Assembly: GCA_037962975.1 (NCBI GenBank)
Contig: CM075673.1
Coordinates: forward strand, 119,741,001-119,805,000
Origin: Clitoria ternatea
Taxonomy: Eukaryota > Streptophyta > Magnoliopsida > Fabales > Fabaceae
Length of the DNA: 64,000 nucleotides
Direction: 5' to 3'
The stretch's first letter is position 1, and each line of letters starts with the position of its first letter. Positions 48,882 to 60,800 of this stretch are shown in pieces. The notes under the pieces were generated by a model, which worked only from the letters and a program-made list of their open reading frames with translations, was not told where the DNA came from and did not search any database. The translations under genes and the position numbers were made by a program.

Positions 48882-51800
48882 AAACAGAAAAGACAGAATC
48901 AACATTAAATACCATTGCATTAAGAAATTGAATTGAAAATGAAAAGGCAAAGATATCATATCATACTTTTTTAGAAAATCTACAAGGATATGGGAAATTA
49001 AAACATCAATCTTGATTTTAAGCTATAAACTTCAAAGGGAAAAATTCAAACCTTCTCGGGATCATGCAATGCTATCCATATACTTGTTGCAACCTCAACA
49101 TTTTCAGGTAAAGAGCGATTAGCAACAGCAGGGATGCATTTGACAGCATTTAAGCATGCCATTCTTACATGAACATCTTTTGCATAAACTCCATAAAGTG
49201 CCTGTAAATTTACAAATTGAGAGCTAACATAAATCGTTGTTACAGAGACAACTCCACAACCCAAATAGAGTCAATAATACATACAGAAGTAACTTCATCC
49301 GGTTGTAAGCCAAGACTCAACTCATTTAGTGCAGGTCCTATTGCTGCTTGATAAGCTGGAACAACACCAAGGACATGGTAAAGGACCTGCATAAAAATAA
49401 ATATAAATCAGATGGAAAGCAGTTGGTTAAAATAGAGAAGACTACCAAACAAGCTCAAAATGTTGGGATAATTACCGATAACATTTTAATCCTTGGAAGA
49501 GGTAGATGAGGATCAAGGTGTAAATAAAGTATGCGAAGCACATCATCATGAAATTTTGTTTTCTTTGGGCACAGAAGAATTCGCTCCATTATCTATTAAG
49601 AATCAGAGTTAGAAGTAGAAACATAGAAGCCTTGAAAAATTGAATAAATTAAATTGCAATTGAGAGTAGAATTGCTTACAGGGAATACAAAAGAAAAAGA
49701 ATCAACAGGAAGAGCTCCTGATTTACAAGAAATGGACAGGCCATCGAAAATTCGCTCAAAAAGGCCACAAGGCCTTTCATTGACTTCCTCTTCAGCAACT
49801 GATGGAACCAGATCGAACAGAAGATGAACTTCATCAGTCCCAATTAAACGCAGAGCAGTAGCAATATCAAGAGCCCAATCACATAGAGGGGGAGCTGTGC
49901 ATCTTGCTAACTTCACCATGGTTTCAAAGGCCTCGTCACTTACAATAGGTGATCGCAGTAATGGTTCAACAAACTTGACCTGACACACAATTTGAAACTC
50001 AGAGAATCATAGCATATATAACATAACCATATTTATGTCAAAAGAATTAAAGGAAAGAAATTGAGTAAAAAATTACAGTTCCAACAATTTTGAAACTACA
50101 AGTTAAAAAATTGCAATTTAAAGTTAACTATAGATGTCATGTCAGCATTAAAAATGGACTGGGCCTAAATCATCCCCCAAAAACTAGAGCAAAAGGAGTA
50201 TTGCATAAATTATACAAGGAATACTTTAGCCATATTTCTAACCACTATGAGAGAGATCTTAACACACACCTCTCACATCTTGGACAGGACATTTGAAACA
50301 TGAAGTTTGAAAGACTAGACATCAACCAATAACACAATCACAACATAAAGACAAGATAGGCTCTAATACTATTGAAGAATGGATCAAACCTGACTCAGAC
50401 AAGATAGGCACTAATGCCCAAGTGATAAAGAGTAGTTTCGTTGTAGATGGGTATCTTAACGAACAGTTGGATATTCACATAAGAACTATCAAATTGGGCT
50501 ACCCAAACCGCATTAGGTAACAGACTTTTCCGGGCCATACTAAAAAGGCTCAAAAAAAATACCTAAAATCAAACTTTACATTTTTCTTAGATGTCACAAA
50601 ATTGAATAGAATTACATTAACATCTTTCAATATTAAGGGTGCATTTAGATACATAGCTTAATTAATAGGTAATGCAACAAGTTGTTTTCACACGAGTTTA
50701 TATGATAAATTTGATCATAAACTTGTTGAAATAAATTGAAATTAATTTATTGTGATAAGCTTCACCAAATGGCTTATTGAAATCAGTCAAAAACAATTTA
50801 AAGGAGTCTTGCTCTTCCAAATGTAGCCTAATACTATTTATGAAAAACAAATGTTAATAATTTAATACATACTAGTTAATCCCAAATAGTAGCCGCCCTT
50901 AAAACTGGGATAGCGGAATAGCGGAAAGCGAGATAACTGCTATTTTGATACACCTATATAAACATTTCCTACACTCCCTAAACACATATATGCTAAAAAA
51001 ATACCAAAAAAATACCAAGATTAAATTTAAAACCATAGTACCATACTCATAAATTGTAATAATATTCTTGACAAACACAAAACATCACAATCATAAAACA
51101 TGACGTAAAATTAAAATACTAAACATTTCATACAAAGTCACAAAGGCAAACAAACATATGAAATTCAGGAAGTGGTGAGCGCCTAAACCTAACATTGGCA
51201 GCATTCCGTTCAACATCTCTTGCTGTATTTTCAGCCATTGCAGATTGGAGAAGATTTGAGTTGATATTGGTAAAAAAACAGAGAAGAAGTGAAGCAAAAG
51301 CTGTAAAACAGCCTTCTATTTTGAAGGTGACAAGAGAACTTGCTGGAGAAGACAACTAGGTTCGCCAGAGAAGACAGCCAGCTAACCAAGTTTGTCGGAG
51401 AAGGGTGAGGGTCGCCGGAAATTAGGGGGGGGGGGGGGGGGGGTCGCAGGAATCTGAGTGGGTGTCGCCGGAAATGGGTGGGTGTCGCCGGAGGTGCAAG
51501 GGACAACAGCTTGGTGCAATGGCAGCAGCTGAAATGAGAAGGAATGAGCAAGGTGGCTGCTGTAATGGGCTAGGGTTTCAGAAATGTGTTTCAAAAATGG
51601 TAGTAAAATCTAAAAATACCCTTAAAAAAAGGTATTAAAAAGAGGCATTTCAGGGAGAAGGCAATAACGGGCTATTTGGCCCGCTATTGGCCGCTCCGCT
51701 ATTCCGCTATTCGCGCTGCTATTCCCGCTATTGTTTGCATCCCGGGATTGCTCCTAGCGTCGCGCACCAAGACTGCTCCTTTCCGCTACGGCGCTATAGC

Positions 51801-54800
51801 GGCCGCTACGGCGCTATAGCGGCCGCTATGGCCGCTATTGACAAGTATGATTTAATATAGCAAGCATACTAGTCAGTCCCAAATAGCGGAGCGGAGCGGC
51901 CACCCTTAAAATTGGGATAGCGGGATAGCGGATGACCGCTATTTTGAATAAACCTATATAAATATTTCCTATATTTTCTACACATATATATGCAAAAAAA
52001 ATCACACAAACAGCCCTTCAACAGCCTTTAACAGCCCTTCAAGGCTTCAAAACAGCCCTTCAACAACCAAAAAATAAAACAGAGCAGCAGCAAAGAAGAA
52101 GTGAAGAAAACTGAAGCAGAAGCTCGCCGGAGAAGACAACAGTCGCCGGAGAAGACAGAGGCTTGCCGGAGAAGACAGAAACTCGCCGGAAATGGGTGGG
52201 GAGCGCCAGAAATGGGTGGGGAACGCCAGAATGTGTGGGTGTCGCGGAATGTGAGTGGGTGCAGCGGGGAAGAACCGAACGTTTGAAGAAATGAGAAGCC
52301 TTGGCTGCTGGAATGCTTTAGGGTTTCAGAATGGGGGGAGAAGAAAGTAAAAGGGCTAAAATACCCTTAGAAATTCGTTTTACACGGGGGCAAAACGGGG
52401 AGGAAGGAATAGCGCACGATTCACGCCGCGATTGGCCGCTCCCGCTCCGCCACGATTCCCGCGATTGTTTCCGTCCCGCGATTCTCCGGCGCGTCGCGCC
52501 CAAGCGCTGCTCTGCTCCACCGCAATAGCGGCCGCTCCGGCCGCTATTGACTAGTATGATAGCAAGTTAGCAACCTATATACACAATGGATGCAACAGAA
52601 ATAATTCAATAAAACAAAATTGACTTTTGGATATTGTGTCTTGTTGTATATGTCTGAATAAGATTTGTAAGTATCAAACTTAGAAAAATATGTCATCGTT
52701 TTGTACAAGTGGTCGTGTGTGTATTTGTGCATAACTAGGTAGCACAAGCCCAGCCAAGCCACCGCACATAAAGCTAGGTTCCTACGCAGGCTTTTTTGCA
52801 ATCTGGACTAAACAGGGTCGGTTCTATTTGGGCTTCTGATTTCATTGTCCGGGCCCGTCTATTTTGTAGGCCGACTAGGCTCAACCCATTTTGACAATTC
52901 TATTCATAATGATAGTAGTTAGTTCAAGTAGCATCAAATATATGGTAACAAAACAATAAAGATTAGCACGAAGCATGCCAATACCATTGAAGGCAGCCTA
53001 CTGTGCGCAAAGACTGTATTAGCGATTGCCATATCTCCAAGGGTTCTTAACATCAGAGATAAATTCTTCTGTATTTCACTGACTCTATCACGTACAGAAC
53101 CCTCCTCCTGAAGTAGCAATTCTCTTGCCTCCTCTTTTGCTGTCTTCCCTTTGTCTAAAAAACACACAATAATGTCATATACAAAAAGCAGCCCATGCAA
53201 ATGTAAATTCAAAAACTAAAAAACTAAGCGCAACAGCAGTGGAACACTTGCCAGCCTTCTTTGCTGCCTTCCCAGCATCCCGTTTCCCTACACCAGCTGC
53301 TTCTCTGGTAGGTTGATCCCTCTTCACTGAATGATTAAAACGATTATGATCCTGATCAAAGGAACAACAGCGTATAAATAACTAAACCTCAGAACTATGA
53401 AGAAAATACAATAAAGAAATTAAGATTTACCACGCCATCATCATCATCATACATCCGGAAGCGACCCTTTGCCTGTTTTGAGTTCTTAGCAGAAACAGAT
53501 TCAGCAACATAAACACCTTGTTCAGTGGAAAGCATTCCTTCAGGAGTATGAAAGATCTGAGACCACATGACGAAAACAAACACTAACTAATCATATATGC
53601 TCAGAGTGAATAAAATTTAAAGTAGTAATCACAACATATGTAAAATGGCAAACTGATCATAATATCAATATCAATATCAATATCAATATCAATCAAAAGA
53701 CAGTACAAAGTACATCATCATGTTAATTACCTGAATGTCATTCTCTGAAAGTGTATCATGCGAAAATCGCTCCGGAAGGTTCAGTAAATGCTAGCATTAA
53801 AAATGGCATGGTACCATAGTCAGCAACCAACACAAATATCTATGACAAGCTTCAAAGTTTACAGGATCCAGCTGAGCAATAATCTAAGTGCAAGAAAAAT
53901 AACATGTCTACCTTTTCAAACTCCGCATAAGTATCTCCAGGGATAATAGACATTAAGTTGGACAGTGCCGACATTGCTGCCTGTTGTTCTAGTGGATTAG
54001 CACTCTTCAATGCCATTGGTCCCAATAAGATCTGCAAAATATATCAATTTTGCCAGAGTAAGTAAAACATGTTGAAAAGAAATTTTATATATTTCATATA
54101 TTCATCCCTTCAGAAAATTTAAATATATCAGCTACTTTGGCTATATAAAAGAATGTGCAACAATGCAAGAGATATATGAAGAATATCAATCAGAGAGTCA
54201 CCTGTAAGAAATTTGCCACATTGGCAGAAACCATATCAATGACATCAAAACCATGTCTTTGCAGACACTTGGAGAGCCTCTGGATAGCGAATGAAAGGGT
54301 CAGCCAACCAACATAAAAACTTTCCAGGCATGCATTTACAGTATAATGATCCTCTCACCATGTATATTCAAAGGTACACCCAGACATGCAAGTTACACTT
54401 GCAAAAGATAAAAACAACAATGTTCCAAATCCCACTCTTTTCTCTCCCCCAGTATCAAAACATTTATTTAACCCAGTCAATGACACAATATTATATTATT
54501 ATCAGTGAAGTGCACACACGTCATCATGTCTTGTGTATGTGTAATGTGTGTGTGTGTCTGTATATGTCAACCAATTAGCCTCTTAATGCCAGATTATTCT
54601 TCATATTGATGGGAGAAATCACACAGAATTCTACATTCATCATTAGCACTAAAATCTAAGCTTACGGATAAGAATTGTTTTATAGAATCAAGTAACAACC
54701 ATTGCATTCTTTTACATAAAAATATCATTGAAAGAAAAATAACATACATCATCATGAATTAACCATTTCAAAGGGTTAAGCTAATAGGAAAAGACACATT

Positions 54801-57800
54801 TTTTTAACTATGACAGAAAGCAGGGCAAAAATTTATGAGAAAATTAGAAATAGATTATTTTTTATATTAATACCTAATTCGAGCTCTGCAATGAGGTAAT
54901 AAAACCATGTTAGGTTAAAGAATGAACAAAAGATGGTTAGAGTTTTCAAGAGATTCAGTTCTCTTCTCCCTTAATTAAACGTGCCCCCCCCCCCCCCTTT
55001 TAATTTTTACCATTTCTTTACCAAAACGCACTGTTTTCGTCATTTAACCCCTGTTTCTTCCTTTCTTTTCTGCCAAAATAGTGACGTGCTTCAACTTTCA
55101 ACTCTCCCTTCGTTGTGTGACTGTGAAGTGCGAACAGGTAAAACATCTCCAACACCTCAGGGCACCACAATGCCAACCAAACCAGCAGGTTCCATTTTTC
55201 CTTTCTTCTCAAACTCTGCTTCAGTTTCAACTTTCAGCACTCCATGGAATTTAGCATGTTGTATTTCTGTTCTTGTTCCTTGCATCCTTTAATGGCTTTG
55301 AACGGGTTTTGGTATCTTTGATGTAGATGGATCAATTTTGCTAAAATGCCCCCCACGATGTCCTTTTTTGTTAAAATTGAATTGAAAATCACGTTATCTT
55401 CAATTTTGCTTTCTATTTTTCATCTTGTAGAATTTGACTTGGTCTTGTATGTGTGTTTGTTATGCATTTTTCACTATGGTTTGCTTTCATTATGCATTGG
55501 ATGGCTGAATTTTCAATTTTTCACTATTTTATGATGTATATCTTGTTTGGATGCATGCCTAATTTTATTTTTAATATTATTTTTAATGTGGTAAACTCTT
55601 ACAATTTAACGAGCCGAGTTTGCGGGTCGAATCTACGGAGCCTCCACAAGTTTCCATAGACTCATGAGTGAGACAACCTTGCTCCAAAGGTCTCAACTTC
55701 AGTTTGGACACCACCCCCCCCCCCCCAAAAAAAAAACTGTCTCCCACCATTTTACTCCGCTAACAGACCTAACCTTTATTCCTACTCAATAACTAACCAT
55801 CAGTACATCACACTGTTACTTACATATAATTACAAGTTTACAACAGATTCAGTCAGAGGTTATGATTTCCAACAACTTGCCTATTTATCCTCTCAGACTC
55901 TCCCCATCGGATGTCTAGTCTAGTCCTTACCGATCTCTAACATACCCCCACAAGCCCTTTCATATGGAGCAGCATATGAAACAAGTATAGTTCTTATTTT
56001 AAGAATATTAGAATTAGAATTAGAATTAGAATTTAGAATAAGAAATCTTGATCATACAACCATACATGAATAATCAAGATTATAAGTTAATTGATGGCTA
56101 CATGACCACTTAAAAATACGATGACTGTTATTGTTTATCTTTTAGCCTCTATTGTTCAAAACTTCAAATAAATTCAATAGTCAATATTCATTGTTCTCAT
56201 TTTTCTTACGATAACCAATTGTTTTCACCTGAAAAGCTCCCTATATATACATACACATGAACACATACATACAAAGGATCATTATCTAGTATTCTAGTTA
56301 ACTGATTAAACTTTCATGCTGCTAAGAGGAAGAGAATGTTAGTCATTCTTTTTTGCTTAAAAATTAAGACAATTATTAGAAAAATACACCCAGACTCACT
56401 CTTTCCAAAAGTTAGCTCAAGAGAAAAGGATGGCCACTAGTCATATGCTTAGCCGAGGTGAAACATCTTAACACATCCCCCCATCCCCGTGTCCAGGATT
56501 AGACATTTGGTGCTTATGAAGTTTGAAGGACTAGAAATTTGTAGGTGACCCGACACCATAGATGGCAATCTCTGATATCATGTTAGAAAATAGACCGAGC
56601 CTAACAACTCACAAAAGCTAGCTCAAGAGAGGAGGGTGCTACGAGCCTTAAAAGTGTTTTCTAACCAAATTTGCAGATGGCACAACATTCAAAGATAAAT
56701 TGGAAAACTAATTGACCAATAACCACATGTACAGAAATTTCCATATTCTTTTTTTTTTACAGATCCTCATCCAGTCATAGTAGAATCTAATCATCCATAC
56801 ATGCATTTCAATCCTACAGCAACTTGTGTCAGATCCATTAAGATAATTAGATCACAAGCACAAGGTGCCCCTGTGCCTTCTTGACTTTTCACAAGAACTC
56901 CTAGTTTATATAGAAACTAATTAATTAAAAATCAAAATAGAACAATAACAATGAAAGCAAAAAGAAACATCAAGTAATAAAATGAGACAACAGACAAGCA
57001 TTTAAACAACTACCTTCCACACTGCATCTATTTTTGCACTACCAATTACACATGGGTGATGCGAGCAAAGTATTATTCTGACAAATGAATCTGGTGCATG
57101 TTTTAGAGCTGCTGGTGACATAATAAGCAGAGACTTTACCAACACCTCAACAGAAGGAATGAATGGAACTTGAGGGTCCAAAGAAATATCAGTATCACTG
57201 CAAATTTGAATAAGAGTTTGAAAGCAGAATGGCAAAAATAGACAAGTGCAAAACACAAAATGTACAAAACTATTATAGAAATAAACTGCAATGTTACAGG
57301 ACCATGCTTGAGACCCTTTATAAGCAGTACAAAAAACTACAGTGTATCACAATTTTAAATTACCGGACCATGTTTGAGACCCTTTATAAGTAGAGCAAAA
57401 AACTACAGTATCACAATTTTAAATTTCCATAACACATGGTCAACTTATCATGGGATATGATCTGCAAGATAGATACAAGTATTCTTTCCCAAATTTTGGA
57501 AGTAGTTTTTCCAACTTGTGGAGATAGCTGGTGCTCCATCATTAGACAAGTGTTTTTCTTAGAAGCCAAACTAAAGCAACTTACCAGCCCTATAAAACAG
57601 CATTTTACACTCATGCGACTAATAATATTAATAACTTAGAAAAGCAGCAAAAATCCTTAAGGGGACTTCAATCATTAAAAGAAAAATTGTAAAAATCGAA
57701 AGAGCTTGAAGAGGAGCTTTCCACATAAGTTCAGGACATGGGGTTGGAGGAAAACTGAGCACATCAAAGACCAACTGACTTCTAAAAATTTAATTGATAA

Positions 57801-60800
57801 ATATGCAGAGTGGTGTACAATAAGCAACTTGCCTTATCCTTAGAGCATAAAGTTTATCTCCAATCAAAGTAAGGTACTTTGAAAATTCAAAGAATAAATC
57901 TTCAGATAAATGTGGAGCAGATGTGATAATCTTCCTAGCGACATTATAAACCATTCTTCGAATATCCCACCTCGGATGGCATATAAAAAATATCATTAAC
58001 TGCATTAAGTTAACAATAACCGAGTCAATTTAGCATGCCAATGTACTAATCTAGGAATCTGATAAAAGCCAAAAATGGTTTACCTGTAACATCAATCTGA
58101 CTGAAAAGTTGGATAACGTACTGCAGAACAAAAGGTAAAACATAATAAAGCATACAACATATTAAGACAAAAACTATGATAATCTTTCTAGCAGTACAAC
58201 AGATTTTACCGCTGCAAATGTTCCATGAGAAGCACTTCAAGAAGATCAACACATGCCATGCTATCCTCAATCGATAACTTTGAAGCCTGCAAAGGACCAT
58301 TTCAGATAGGTAGAATAAAACCTAGGCAATGCTAATGAGAAGTTTTAGTTGAGTAATCACCATGGAAATTGGCACAACCGAAGGTTCATTCTGTGATATC
58401 ACAGTCCACATCTTTTCCTTTACCAATGTTTCCTCTGGGGAAATAAAACACAAAAGAACAAATTAAAAAATTAGGCAAACAAAATCAACCAAGATTAGAA
58501 CTTAGAAGACTAAGATAATGCTCTGGTATATAAATATTTACTCTAATACAAACCAGCTTTAATATCAACAGCAGCTACTTTTGCAACTAACAACAATGCA
58601 TACATGCCATCTAAACGTTGCACTGCCTTGGTAAAGCCAGTTTTAACAAGTTGGACAAGAGGGCCAAGCAACGGTGACATCTGAAAGATTTCATTGAAAT
58701 GTAAGGGAATGACGTTTCCATAGTGTGCTTGAAATAAATTGCAAGCTATAATCAATCAAAATAATAGGTCACCTTTAAGACAGCATCTGCATTCTGGCAT
58801 ATAGAATGTAAACTGCGCAGAAAACCCCTTCTTAAAGTTTCCTTTTCTTTGAGGCCAGAAGCAAAAAAGGAAACTAAACTCTCTTGAATGTTATCTGTGG
58901 ATCTAACTGTCCAAGAAGCTATAGCTGACAAAATCACAATTTTAACCTCCTCGTTTCCTGCCAATTAAGTGTGGAACATGAATCAACAACACCAAACATG
59001 ATCCTTATAGAGAACTGTTTACTTCACATTTTTGTCAAGCAAAAAAGTTCTTTCAATTTAAAACAAAAAAGTAAAAAATAATAATTAAATAAGTTTTTAA
59101 AGGCAGTGAAATATAAAAAAATGTTAAGGTTTTTTTATCAGAAGTTAAATTGTATCTTAAAAAATGTACATCATAAAATGGCATTTTTCCAAAGCTTATC
59201 CTAACCACACCCTAAACACCAAAAGTCCAGAGAAGGGGGGGCTGGCCAAAAATTATAAATGAAGATCAGTGACGATACCGCATATATAACTCATTGATTC
59301 ACAGTAAGAAATATGAGAAATTACAACCGGTAACAGCATTACAAATGATATGCTACATTATATTCACGAACCATAGAGGCTTAGGCTTAAACTACTCTTT
59401 CTCCTAATTTATGTGGGTCATTTATTTCTGCATGTCATGTGAAGTAAATTTCTAAAGCAATAATTTGTTTAGGCATCCTGATAAACATTGAATGTGTCTT
59501 TCCAGTCTTTCACTTTAGAAAGCTTCTCAGGATACATTGTAAAGGTTTTCTATGACAAGATTTAGTGGCAATATACCTGTTGGAGAGGAATGCTTATATT
59601 TTCAACAATGCCACATTGCATAAATTTTTCTTATGAGAGAGGATCATGTTTTGAATTTCATAGATCATCAAAAAACCACAGTTTAAGGGGACTTCCATAA
59701 CTAATATGTAGAAGATTAAACAGATGACAGATCTTCACATTTTTTACCATCTTTGGCTTATTATTTTCCCATTGTTTGTTTGTCTGTTTATTGTTCAGAA
59801 GGATATTCGGTCTCATCCCCTAATATGTGCTTTCTCTCTTCCCTCTCTAATATTATTTTCTTTCTTCTATCATTGGGAAACAAGAACAGAAAATATGAAT
59901 ATAGTTTAAAATAGGAAATATATATATATATATGCACACACATGACCAGAAAAAGAAACAACTAAAAAGAATATTAAATTAAAGCATGTGCTCACCATCT
60001 TCTTTGTAGAATGATAAGAGAAAATCACAAATAGTGTGAGAAAGACTAATGAGATACTTCCCGTCTGGTGCATGAGACAATTCTTGTATTGCATTCACCA
60101 TACCAACTCTCTGGTATGGAAAAGCCAGCCTTCCTTCTGAGCCTATTCAGAATGAAACATGTAGACTGTAGAGTCAAAACATATTAGAAAGGTACCATAA
60201 GCCCTATCAATCAAAAATAAAAACAACCCATATCTTCAAATGGTCTAGTGGGCAAAACAATAAGCCAACAACACAGGCATAGCGCTATTTCGTACCTTTA
60301 ATAACAGCTTTGATAGCATTGAACATTGCATCTAGTGCATCTGGATTGCTAGATTTTTGGCTCAGACTCCTGACTATATCTAATGCCCCATCCCTTCTCC
60401 CTTCATCGGCATGCCGAGCCTGTACTAATACTACCGAAAGAATTTCAGCAGCATACTTACTGAGATCAAGGCTAACAGACTTCAAAAGAATCCCAACAGA
60501 CTCCAACACAATCTCCGGGTTGCGTTTCAGCATTTTCACAGAAGATGGTATGACAGTGTTTTGAAAATCCTGGTGCGACATTTGCAAATAAAGTGGACAA
60601 AATGCTTCCGTGAGACTCTTCCCAGGCTTCTCTTTTGCACTCAATATTGCATTAACATAAATATCAAGAAATGCTGGCTGCAAGGTGCGAAGAATTACAT
60701 CAGACCCATGGCATTAAAACCAAACCACTTGAAATATAAACAATATAAATATAAATATACACACACTCATTCACTCACCTTGAATTCTTCAAATAGAGAG

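Noticed and set aside
54981..55659. Possible small gene in GCN1 intron 12
   Set aside because: The frames are short, hydrophobic and low-complexity next to a poly-C tract, with no family signal or splice structure.
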